Assembly: GCA_019357535.2 (NCBI GenBank)
Contig: CP079955.1
Location: 620,001-684,000 of the forward strand
Direction: 5' to 3'
Length of the DNA stretch: 64,000 bases
Origin: Macrococcus sp. 19Msa1099
Lineage (GTDB): Bacteria > Bacillota > Bacilli > Staphylococcales > Staphylococcaceae
Shown here piece after piece: positions 8,951 to 17,745 of the stretch. Each line of letters begins with the position of its first letter. Within the stretch, counting starts at the first letter, position 1. The notes beneath the pieces are model-generated. The model made no database searches and was not told where the DNA came from. It saw only the letters and a program-made list of their open reading frames with translations. A program made the translations under genes and the position numbers.

Positions 8951-9868
8951 ATGAATACAGTAAAAACTGAAACAGTAAACGTAAAACCTAAAAAAGTAGC
9001 CAAGTCACCTCTGCAAATTGCACGTGCAAAATTTATGAAAAATAAACTTGCGATGGGCGCATTGATAACTTTACTATCAATCTTTATTATTTCATTGTTA
9101 TCGCCCCTTATCGCCCCATATGATCCGAATCTTCAGAACTTAGTACTTATTAAAGGTGATATGAGTCCGGAGCACTGGTTAGGAACAGATGCCGGTGGAC
9201 GTGATATATTAAGCCGATTATTATACTCAGGACGCGTGTCATTAATCTTTGGACTTGTAACAACAGTAGGGTTACTCCTTATTGGTATATTGATTGGAAT
9301 GATCTCGGGATACTACGGTGGATGGGTAGATACGATACTCATGCGTTTCACTGAGTTCGTAATGTTATTCCCGTTCCTACCATTCGCTATCGTATTAAAC
9401 GCAACATTCAGCGATAAGATTAAAAACCCATACGGTTCAGCAATGATCTTAGCAGCAGTATTAATCGCGCTGTCGTGGGTCGGAATTGCAAGGCTCGTAC
9501 GTGGTAAAGTGATGCAGGAGAAAGAAAATGAATATTTTTTAGCCGCAAAATCAATCGGAACACCAACATATAAGATTTTATTCAAACACCTATTCCCGAA
9601 CATCTTAAGCGTTATTATCGTACAGGCAACATTATTATTCGCAGTACAGATTGTAGCAGAAGCAGGATTGAGTTTCTTAGGATTCGGTATCGATAAAGCT
9701 ACACCGACATGGGGGAATATGTTATCTGACGCGCAAGAAGGGGATATCCTGCGTGGGAAACCATGGATCTGGATGCCACCAGCGATTGCGATTACAGTAA
9801 CAATCCTTTGTATTAACTTCATCGGTGAAGGTATTAAAGATGCAATGAACCCTAAATCAAATCGATAG
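8951..9868 (+). CDS. oppC: Oligopeptide ABC transporter permease OppC
   Basis: I chose ATG 8951 because AGGAGG (8939-8944) stands 6 nt before it; the in-frame ATG at 8945 abuts that site and 8912 lies inside oppB. The product (305 aa) has an OppC N-terminal helix after a Lys-rich cytoplasmic start, the conserved HWLGTDAGGRDILSRLLY segment, and the coupling loop EYFLAAKSIGTPTYKILFKH. It completes the second Opp system. GC content seems a little higher than in oppA. Confidence 0.93.
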   Translation: MNTVKTETVNVKPKKVAKSPLQIARAKFMKNKLAMGALITLLSIFIISLLSPLIAPYDPNLQNLVLIKGDMSPEHWLGTDAGGRDILSRLLYSGRVSLIFGLVTTVGLLLIGILIGMISGYYGGWVDTILMRFTEFVMLFPFLPFAIVLNATFSDKIKNPYGSAMILAAVLIALSWVGIARLVRGKVMQEKENEYFLAAKSIGTPTYKILFKHLFPNILSVIIVQATLLFAVQIVAEAGLSFLGFGIDKATPTWGNMLSDAQEGDILRGKPWIWMPPAIAITVTILCINFIGEGIKDAMNPKSNR

Positions 9869-9878
9869 AGGTGATAAT

Positions 9879-10022
9879 ATGACAGAACATCACGATGACA
9901 GAGAAATTCGTTATGATGAAGACGAACTGATTACAGAACAGGAAGTGTCTGAAGAAGAAATCACAGAACGAAAGATCGAAATTGAAGAAGAAATCATTGA
10001 ACATGATCGTAAGTTGATTTAG
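9879..10022 (+). CDS. Small acidic protein (47 aa), unknown function
   Basis: ATG GAC-rich ORF behind an AGAGGTGATAAT ribosome site, 10 bp after oppC. It encodes 47 residues, more than a third Glu or Asp, with a likely charged helix (EEEITERKIEIEEEII). The stop TAG runs into AGGAG, the ribosome site of the next gene, so the three genes look co-transcribed and coupled. I recognise no family. Spacing and ribosome site support a real gene; the role is unknown. Confidence 0.6.
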   Translation: MTEHHDDREIRYDEDELITEQEVSEEEITERKIEIEEEIIEHDRKLI

Positions 10023-10032
10023 GAGTGAGGAT

Positions 10033-10305
10033 ATGAAAGTAGATATTACTGGAAATCATGACATTATTTCAAATCCATTACTTGTGCCGTCTGTTATTCA
10101 GATAATTGCACTTAAAAATGCATTGGTTACAGGTATAGGACTATTACAAAATCATGAAAAACAAGATGATAGAATTTCAATAGATTTACATCATGATGGA
10201 GAAGTTGAAGAGACCACTCTATTGGAATTTAAAACTCAACTTGAGCAGATGCTCATAAGTTATTTCAAGTTTGCAAAATTTGAAGTAATAGTTGAAGTAC
10301 TTTGA
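10033..10305 (+). CDS. Hypothetical protein (90 aa), unknown
   Basis: A 90-aa soluble protein starting at ATG behind AGGAGTGAGG. It has an LVPSVIQIIALKNALVTGIGLL stretch that could be a buried helix, then DDRISIDLHHDGEVEE and an FKTQLEQMLISYFKFAKFEVIVEVL end, looking like a small alpha/beta fold. No family is recognised. It closes the opp-linked unit and is followed by a strong terminator, so it probably shares the oppDFBC transcript. Confidence 0.65.
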   Translation: MKVDITGNHDIISNPLLVPSVIQIIALKNALVTGIGLLQNHEKQDDRISIDLHHDGEVEETTLLEFKTQLEQMLISYFKFAKFEVIVEVL

Positions 10306-10346
10306 AAATAAGCGACTGATAACATAATCAGTCGCTTATTTTTATA
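10306..10346 (+). terminator. Rho-independent terminator
   Basis: AAATAAGCGACTGAT (10306-10320) is perfectly complementary to 10327-10341 with a 6-nt loop, followed by T-rich sequence. It ends the opp-linked unit. Confidence 0.9.
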
Positions 10347-10357
10347 AGGAGGTTTAT

Positions 10358-10609
10358 ATGGAAGATTTAAGGTTAAGATTTTTCAAAAATAATAAACTGG
10401 TACAAATTCCAAAGAAAGAAAAAGATAAAATATTATTGTTCGATTGGTTTGTCACTCTGTTTAATCATACTAAAACGTATTCAGAAAAAGAAATCAATGA
10501 AATAATCAAAGCATACTACGATGATTATGCAATAATCAGAAGGTACATGGTAGATTACGGATATTTGAAACGAACAGATGATGGGAAGTGCTATGAAAGG
10601 GTGAAGTGA
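10358..10609 (+). CDS. DUF2087 domain protein (putative regulatory domain)
   Basis: 83 aa. It matches the DUF2087 pattern: a PKKEKDKILLFDWFVTLF opening, TYSEKEINEIIKAYYDDYAIIRRYMVDYGYLKR, and a final DGKCYERV. This domain is usually the C-terminal part of small winged-helix-like regulators; here it stands alone. The ribosome site AAGGAGGTTT is strong. It is immediately followed by three ABC transporter genes and could be their regulator or an accessory protein; that link is inference. Confidence 0.8.
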   Translation: MEDLRLRFFKNNKLVQIPKKEKDKILLFDWFVTLFNHTKTYSEKEINEIIKAYYDDYAIIRRYMVDYGYLKRTDDGKCYERVK

Positions 10610-10610
10610 G

Positions 10611-12176
10611 GTGGACGGTCTTTTTAAAGAAAATAAGAAGCTTTTAATCATTACTTTTATTTTTACTTTAATAACTGCACTGCTGACAGTATCTGTACCA
10701 TTACTGCTTACAACTGTATTTGGTGAGAATTATAATATCAATAAAAGCACGCTTTGGTTAGTCATCATTTTCATGTTCATAACATACGTCATTCAAATTG
10801 TCATGGTGTATATTAGAGAGCATTTTGCCTATTCGTTTAATGTAAGCCATACGCATAAATTGTATCGACTGATGCATAAAATGAACTATGATGATCTACT
10901 TCAAAAAGAACCGACATATCTTATTGATCGATTTGCTATGATTGTAAACAGTTTCTATATGTTTATCGCAAATAGCATTACCAGTTTAATGAGCAATATT
11001 ATTATTTTGCTTGTATGCCTTGCGATTGTACTGAAAATTAATTTATGGCTTGCAGTCATATTGTTTATACTGATTCCTATCAACTACTTTGGATATAAAC
11101 TGATCAATAAAAAATTGATGGAAAAAAGTAAGGTTATGCAGCAGCAGACATCTACAGGGTATAAAGAAATCATTGGTGTATTTAATAATGTTGATATGAT
11201 TAAACAAGCGACATATGAACGTATAGAAAATTTAATCAGACCTTCTGTTCATCGTATATTTCATTCGATGAAAGAAGTAAATAAATTCGCGCAAAGCACG
11301 AGTTTAATGATTAAGTTATTAAACAGCTTTATTCAGAATATGATGTATTTTGTACTCGCTTATTTTATCTATACAGGACAGACTGAAGTAAGTGCGCTTG
11401 TTATTGTGAGTATCGTATTACCGATATACTTTGTATCATTACAAGCATTTACAAGTATCAACTTAGAATATCGTGATATGCAGGTGTCCAATGAATTTAT
11501 TACAGATGAAATTTTGCCTGTAGTTGAAAAAGAAGGACATAAAAGCATTGATGGAATTGATAAAATAACAATTAAAGATGCAACTGTTAAAATTGGCGAT
11601 CGTATCTTTCAATATCATGTGGACGAGACATTTAACAAAGGTGATATCGTCTTTGTTACAGGCACGTCAGGAAGTGGGAAGAGTACATTGATGAAGAGCT
11701 TATTAAAGTATAGAACAAGTTCAGGCGTAATGATTAATGAACAAAGTGTCAATGAACTTAATAATCAAAATTTACGTGAACATATTTATTATCTTTCTCA
11801 GGATAGTTCCATATTACCGATATCAATCAAGCATAATATCGCATTCGGGAAAGATGAAAGTGCGATTGACTGGGATATGATGAGCGGTCTGGATGTATTA
11901 CAGTCAGTATTAACACATCATAATTTAGATGAAGTTATCTATGAAAAAGGTACGAACTTCTCAGGTGGAGAAAAGCAGCGTATTATGATTTCACGACTAT
12001 TCCATGAACAGGTAGACTGTGTCATTTTAGATGAGGTGACAAGTAACATTGATAAAGCCTCACAGCAGATGATTCTGGAATCAGTGTTAAAGTATTGTAA
12101 TGACAAAATTGTATTTATAATCTCTCATGATCCGGAGGTCGAACGATTTACAAATAGAACGTTAAAGGTGGGGTGA
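10611..12176 (+). CDS. ABC exporter, fused membrane and ATPase domains
   Basis: GTG start at 10611, one base after the previous stop, with GAAAGGGTGAAG as ribosome site. The 521-aa product has a six-helix exporter domain (about 1-300) and an ATPase domain. The ATPase shows Walker A GTSGSGKST (from 351), Q-loop YLSQD, signature FSGGEKQR (450-457), Walker B VILDE (471-475) and H-loop IISHD. It is shorter than typical 570-600 aa exporters. The substrate is unknown; peptide, lipid or drug export are all possible. It is co-directional with an ATPase/permease pair. Confidence 0.82.
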   Translation: MDGLFKENKKLLIITFIFTLITALLTVSVPLLLTTVFGENYNINKSTLWLVIIFMFITYVIQIVMVYIREHFAYSFNVSHTHKLYRLMHKMNYDDLLQKEPTYLIDRFAMIVNSFYMFIANSITSLMSNIIILLVCLAIVLKINLWLAVILFILIPINYFGYKLINKKLMEKSKVMQQQTSTGYKEIIGVFNNVDMIKQATYERIENLIRPSVHRIFHSMKEVNKFAQSTSLMIKLLNSFIQNMMYFVLAYFIYTGQTEVSALVIVSIVLPIYFVSLQAFTSINLEYRDMQVSNEFITDEILPVVEKEGHKSIDGIDKITIKDATVKIGDRIFQYHVDETFNKGDIVFVTGTSGSGKSTLMKSLLKYRTSSGVMINEQSVNELNNQNLREHIYYLSQDSSILPISIKHNIAFGKDESAIDWDMMSGLDVLQSVLTHHNLDEVIYEKGTNFSGGEKQRIMISRLFHEQVDCVILDEVTSNIDKASQQMILESVLKYCNDKIVFIISHDPEVERFTNRTLKVG

Positions 12177-12180
12177 CGAA

Positions 12181-13059
12181 GTGCTTGCACTGGAAGTTCA
12201 AAATTTAAGTAAAGTATTTAAAAATAAGAATGATGTTGTAAATGCGGTAGATAATGTGTCTTTTAGTATTCAAAAAGGAAAGATAACTTGTCTGCTCGGT
12301 GAAAATGGTGCTGGGAAGTCTACATTAATTAAATGCCTTGTAGATTTGATTATTCCGGATAGGGGAACGATTCATTACTATATTGGTAATAATCCATTAT
12401 CTCAGATAGGATGTATTCTAGAAGGAGAACGAAACGTTTATTATTATTTAACGGTGTACGATAATTTGTTCTATTTTGGCAAGTTAAATAAATTAAGACG
12501 TAATCAATTGAATCATCGAATTGATGAAGTGCTTGAGGTATTAGATTTATCGCATAAGAAATTTACTTATGTAGCAGAATTATCGAGAGGGATGCAACAA
12601 AAAGTTGCGTTAGCAATAGTTATGATTCGCGATCCTGAGCTCCTTATACTTGATGAACCTACACTTGGCTTAGATGTGCAATCTACAAATAGTTTGATGG
12701 AATACTTATTGAAGTTAACGAATGCAGGAAAGACCATCATCTTAACGACACATCAAATGGACGTTGCCGAACAGCTCGCTGATCAAATCATCTTATATAA
12801 GGATGGTCGTATTATAAAAGACATATCTAAACAGGAATTATTTGCTTCATTTCAAAATGAATCTTATGTAAATATCGTTACTGATAAGAAAGTAACAGGA
12901 TATATAAGCGAAGATATGATCTATCGAATAGATATGAATATATTATCGAAATTTATACAGAAAGCAAATGAACAAAATATTCAAATCAAAGAAATCACGA
13001 CCGAGAGACAAGATTTGAAATCGATATTTGTACAAGTGATGGGTGAGTATGATGATTGA
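12181..13059 (+). CDS. ABC transporter ATP-binding protein (ABC-2 type system)
   Basis: GTG start at 12181, four bases after the exporter stop. 292 aa. Walker A GENGAGKST (40-48), signature LSRGMQQKVALA (an LSRGM variant of LSGGQ), Walker B LLILDEPTLGLD, and H-loop TTHQMD. A C-terminal extension of about 70 residues follows the core, as in CcmA-like ATPases. It should drive the permease encoded by the overlapping next gene. The substrate is unknown. Confidence 0.85.
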   Translation: MLALEVQNLSKVFKNKNDVVNAVDNVSFSIQKGKITCLLGENGAGKSTLIKCLVDLIIPDRGTIHYYIGNNPLSQIGCILEGERNVYYYLTVYDNLFYFGKLNKLRRNQLNHRIDEVLEVLDLSHKKFTYVAELSRGMQQKVALAIVMIRDPELLILDEPTLGLDVQSTNSLMEYLLKLTNAGKTIILTTHQMDVAEQLADQIILYKDGRIIKDISKQELFASFQNESYVNIVTDKKVTGYISEDMIYRIDMNILSKFIQKANEQNIQIKEITTERQDLKSIFVQVMGEYDD

Positions 13060-13852
13060 TATACTATATGCAGAATTTATCAAGTTTAAAGGAATGTTCA
13101 AGCGATATTATGTGGATTCTATTGCTGAAATTATTTCATATTTGATATTATTTTCTGGTCTTACTTATGCAGTAGTGACAAGGGATAGTGGGAATAGCAA
13201 TATTGTTGCACAGTTATTGATAGGAATATTTGTATGGTATATCGGTATCAATGCAATCGCAATATTTACTTTTATATTACAAGAAGAGATGCAGCTGGGA
13301 ACTCTTGAACAAATTTTTCTGACCAAGACAAATTTAAATTTAATGCTGCTTGGTCGAGCAATTGCAACGTTTATTTTTGATGCAATTGGAGGCATAATAC
13401 TGTCATCGGGAACATTATTGTTTATCTTTATCTTCTCACCTGATTTAGTTAAAGGACACTTTAATCTTATACCGTTACTCAATCCATTAATGATACTTAT
13501 ATTAATATTGACGATGTTAGGAATATATGGGTTTTCATTTTTGTTAGCTGGTCTATCCATTATTTTTAAAAGAATATCTGCGATTACTGTTATTTTGAAT
13601 TATATATTTTTATTTTTTACGGGTGTATTAGTTAGTGGCAATAATTTACCGTTCGTATTAGATATTTTTTCAAAATGTTTACCGATAACATGGGGTATTA
13701 TTAATATCAATGCTATATTTGATGGAACTGTTTCAATAGGTGAGATAATAATGCTCATTATTAATTCGTTTGTATATTTTGTAATTGGTGTGATAGTGTT
13801 TAATCGTTTGTCATATTATGCAAGAAAGAAAGGATCACTCAATCAATATTGA
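13049..13852 (+). CDS. ABC-2 type permease
   Basis: A membrane protein of about 267 aa with six predicted helices, matching ABC-2 permeases. The reading frame opens at GTG 13043; ATG codons at 13049 and 13052 are also possible and the ribosome site GGGTGAG (13041-13047) does not decide between them. It overlaps the ATPase gene end, so the two are coupled. It closes the DUF2087-exporter-ATPase-permease cassette. Such pairs often export peptides or confer self-protection against antimicrobials; nothing here proves it. Confidence 0.8.
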   Translation: MMIDILYAEFIKFKGMFKRYYVDSIAEIISYLILFSGLTYAVVTRDSGNSNIVAQLLIGIFVWYIGINAIAIFTFILQEEMQLGTLEQIFLTKTNLNLMLLGRAIATFIFDAIGGIILSSGTLLFIFIFSPDLVKGHFNLIPLLNPLMILILILTMLGIYGFSFLLAGLSIIFKRISAITVILNYIFLFFTGVLVSGNNLPFVLDIFSKCLPITWGIININAIFDGTVSIGEIIMLIINSFVYFVIGVIVFNRLSYYARKKGSLNQY

Positions 13853-13933
13853 GATGCACGTATGCATGATGGATGGTGCTTAATGGTAAGATTCTGCATT
13901 TACTAGAGTATGTTTGATCACAACTACTCGGAA

Positions 13934-13995
13934 ACGCCCAAATACTCATCTGTTTGTGCACAAAATGCCCAAACACTAACCTATATGGGCACAAC
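13934..13995. repeat. Two degenerate 31-bp tandem units, intergenic
   Basis: Units at 13934-13964 and 13965-13995 share the pattern RYGCCCAAA-N-ACT...GCACAA, about 22 of 30 positions identical. The element sits between the ABC permease and the trpS terminator. The 198-bp gap holds nothing else visible besides that terminator. Confidence 0.5.
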
Positions 13996-14003
13996 ACTAT
14001 GAA

Positions 14004-14033
14004 AACGCCTGAACCATCACCGGTTCAGGCGTT
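14004..14033 (-). terminator. Terminator of trpS (possibly bidirectional)
   Basis: AACGCCTGAACC (14004-14015) pairs perfectly with 14022-14033. Short A/T runs on both sides. It lies between the convergent ABC permease and trpS. Confidence 0.75.
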
Positions 14034-14050
14034 CTTAATTGAACTTTAAC

Positions 14051-15463
<1,413 letters not shown>

Positions 15464-15859
15464 ATGGTAACATTATTTACTTCACCAAGTTGCACATCTT
15501 GCCGTAAAGCGAAAGCATGGTTACAAGAACATGACATTCCGTATACGGAGCGTAATATTTTTTCAGAAAACTTATCAATTGATGAGATTAAAGCGATTTT
15601 AAGAATGACAGAAGATGGTACAGATGAAATTATCTCTACACGTTCTAAGACATTCCAGAAATTAAATGTAGATATCGATTCATTACCATTACAAGATTTA
15701 TACGATATTATTCAGAAGAATCCTGGATTACTTCGTCGTCCGATTATTTTAGATGAGAAACGTCTTCAAGTTGGATACAACGAAGATGAAATCAGAAGAT
15801 TCTTGCCACGTAAGGTTCGTACATTCCAATTATTAGAAGCACAACGTATGGTAGAGTAA
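15464..15859 (+). CDS. spx: Redox regulator Spx
   Basis: 131 aa, an ArsC-like protein that binds the RNA polymerase alpha C-terminal domain and reprograms transcription under disulfide stress. The redox switch CTSC is at residues 10-13. LLRRPIILD and the C-terminal [12 protein letters not shown] are the Spx hallmarks, and the sequence is near-identical to staphylococcal Spx. I chose ATG 15464 over the in-frame GTG 15455 on length and on spacing from TTAGGAGAG. Its ClpXP adaptor YjbH is encoded at 19881-20663. Confidence 0.97.
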   Translation: MVTLFTSPSCTSCRKAKAWLQEHDIPYTERNIFSENLSIDEIKAILRMTEDGTDEIISTRSKTFQKLNVDIDSLPLQDLYDIIQKNPGLLRRPIILDEKRLQVGYNEDEIRRFLPRKVRTFQLLEAQRMVE

Positions 15860-15867
15860 TATTGATA

Positions 15868-15907
15868 TAAAAAGAGGTGCCTGCATTTTGCAGGTACCTC
15901 TTTTTAT
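15868..15907 (+). terminator. Terminator of spx
   Basis: AAAGAGGTGCCTGCA and TGCAGGTACCTCTTT form a long stem with a short TTT loop and a T-run. Confidence 0.88.
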
Positions 15908-15918
15908 AAACAGTTTTA

Positions 15919-15947
15919 TTGTAGGAAATCTTTTCTTCGTGTACAAT
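15919..15947 (+). promoter_or_regulatory. Sigma-A promoter of mecA
   Basis: TTGTAG (15919-15924), 17 nt, TACAAT (15942-15947), about 38 nt before the mecA ATG. Confidence 0.6.
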
Positions 15948-15985
15948 GATATTACCATTCATACATAGGATTGGAGGAATGACTC

Positions 15986-16648
15986 ATGAGAATAGAGCGA
16001 GTGAATGAATCAACTTTAAAATTTTATTTGACATATACTGATATTGAAGCGCGTGGTTTCAAGCGTGATGATCTGTGGACGAGCCGCAAGAAAGGTGAGG
16101 AATTCTTCTGGTCTGTGATGGAAGAGGTTAATGAGGAAGAGGATTTCTTTTTCGATGGTCCGTTATGGATACAAGTCCATGCCTTTGATAAAGGAATTGA
16201 GGTTGTTGTAACAAAATCTAAGAATGATGATCTGCAGTTACCAGAAGATGACAGTGACTTAAATATAGATGAGAAAGTGAATGATTTTATTAATAATTCA
16301 ATGCACAACGATTCTGAACTACGTGATTTACTCAAGCGTGCGTCAGAAGAATCGACAGAACAGTTCTTTATTGTACACTTTGATGATCTGGAAGATTTGA
16401 TTCAATTTAGTTATCATAATTATGAAGATGTAGACATTGAAGACTTATTGTATATGTATGAAGGTAAGTATTATTACTATGTAGAGTTCGATGACCATAT
16501 GTCAGAAGATGCGATTCATAGTTATATTGCACATATGCTGGAATATGCGGATGAGACACAAATCTCTCATGAACAGCTTGATGAATACGGTAAGATTGTG
16601 ATGAGTCACAATGTAAAGCGTCAAGTAAAGCAGTATTTTAAACAGTAA
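15986..16648 (+). CDS. mecA: ClpC adaptor protein MecA
   Basis: 220 aa. The N-terminal target-binding domain begins MRIERVNESTLKFYLTYTDI with the family-typical RDDLW..RKKGEEFFWSVM. An acidic linker (about 85-130) follows, then a C-terminal ClpC-binding domain. MecA delivers substrates such as ComK to the ClpCP protease and so limits competence. A ComK homologue is encoded at 44889-45362 and CoiA just downstream. This is the adaptor, unrelated to the methicillin-resistance gene of the same name. Confidence 0.95.
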   Translation: MRIERVNESTLKFYLTYTDIEARGFKRDDLWTSRKKGEEFFWSVMEEVNEEEDFFFDGPLWIQVHAFDKGIEVVVTKSKNDDLQLPEDDSDLNIDEKVNDFINNSMHNDSELRDLLKRASEESTEQFFIVHFDDLEDLIQFSYHNYEDVDIEDLLYMYEGKYYYYVEFDDHMSEDAIHSYIAHMLEYADETQISHEQLDEYGKIVMSHNVKRQVKQYFKQ

Positions 16649-16671
16649 TCTTTACAAAATCTTATAGAATC

Positions 16672-16716
16672 AAAACAGCACTTTCTGATATATATCATCA
16701 GGAGGTGCTGTTTTTT
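16672..16716 (+). terminator. mecA terminator overlapping the coiA ribosome site
   Basis: AAAACAGCAC (16672-16681) pairs with GTGCTGTTTT (16705-16714). An inner CTGAT/ATCAG stem (16685-16689 with 16697-16701) sits above a 3x3 internal loop. The T-run 16711-16716 makes it a terminator. AGGAGG (16700-16705), the coiA ribosome site, lies inside the hairpin, and the coiA TTG start begins in the T-run. Confidence 0.75.
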
Positions 16717-17710
16717 GATTCAGGCGATGAATAGCAACGGAGAATTAGTACAAGCACAGTTTGCAGCGCGTAATCAACATTATTATTGCCCGGTATGCCA
16801 CCAGAAGGTTGTGCTGAGAAGAGGAGAGATGAAGATTCCTCATTTCTCGCATATTTCAACACATGATTGTTTCAGTAACGTCTACCGTAAAGAATCGCTC
16901 AGTCATCTGCAAGGGAAGTATATGCTTTACCGCATGTTCGGGGCACATCAAGCATCTCTTGAATACTTTATCAGTGAGATTGAGCAGATTCCTGATATTA
17001 TGCTGAACGAAGGGGTTGCATTAGAACTTCAGCTATCAGTAATCCCTGCGCGAATAGTTGCAAGCAGGACAGCAGGCTATCAGTCGCTCGGCATGAAAGT
17101 GTGCTGGATTACCGATTATCGTTCGCTTAAGATAGAGGAAGATATACTCATATTGAATTATTTTCAGCAGTCATTGATCTATTATCCGTCACATACTTTG
17201 TTTGTACTGGACATTGCAGATGAGACACTTTATGCCCTGAAGATTCAGCAAGTAGTGGGGCGTTTTAAATATAAGGTGCAGCGGTTTACAGTGCAATCAA
17301 AGGAAGAGCTCTTCCATCATATGATACACTCACTACTGAAATCGGCACATAAGGTGATGAACGATAGAGACGTGCAGCAGTATATTAGAAACTGCGTTGC
17401 GAGACGTTCTGTATTAGAACCGACATTAAGTGCCCTCTATCAGCTGAATATTCACAAGGACAATATACCTTTACACTATCGCATCATTCTGCCTGAGCAG
17501 ATACTGTTGAATGCGCATCCAATCTATTGGCAGCTGGAACTGGAACGTATGGTTCATCATGATGCGTTTACATTAGAGGCATTCAGTTCGGTATTGAATA
17601 TTCATCCTGCAGCACAGTGTTATGGTCATGAACTTTCTTTATGCACACACATTTTACAAGAATATTATCGGATATCGAAGCAAATACGTGCAATTTCTGC
17701 GAAAAAATGA
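16715..17710 (+). CDS. coiA: Competence protein CoiA
   Basis: 331 aa, related to CoiA, required for DNA uptake or recombination during transformation. The N-terminus has a CPVCHQKVVLRRG zinc-ribbon-like segment and PHFSH, then a nuclease-like middle (LNEGVALELQLS) typical of the family. The start is TTG 16715, 9 nt after AGGAGG; the next ATG (16727) would be 21 nt away. The ribosome site lies in the mecA terminator hairpin, so translation may depend on read-through and unfolding. Confidence 0.88.
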   Translation: MIQAMNSNGELVQAQFAARNQHYYCPVCHQKVVLRRGEMKIPHFSHISTHDCFSNVYRKESLSHLQGKYMLYRMFGAHQASLEYFISEIEQIPDIMLNEGVALELQLSVIPARIVASRTAGYQSLGMKVCWITDYRSLKIEEDILILNYFQQSLIYYPSHTLFVLDIADETLYALKIQQVVGRFKYKVQRFTVQSKEELFHHMIHSLLKSAHKVMNDRDVQQYIRNCVARRSVLEPTLSALYQLNIHKDNIPLHYRIILPEQILLNAHPIYWQLELERMVHHDAFTLEAFSSVLNIHPAAQCYGHELSLCTHILQEYYRISKQIRAISAKK

Positions 17711-17745
17711 GAAAATTAAGATAAATTTATTTTAGGAGGATATTT

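Noticed and set aside
9313-9822. 169-codon minus-strand open frame inside oppC
   Set aside because: It is antisense to a well-conserved permease gene and has no ribosome site or recognisable domain.
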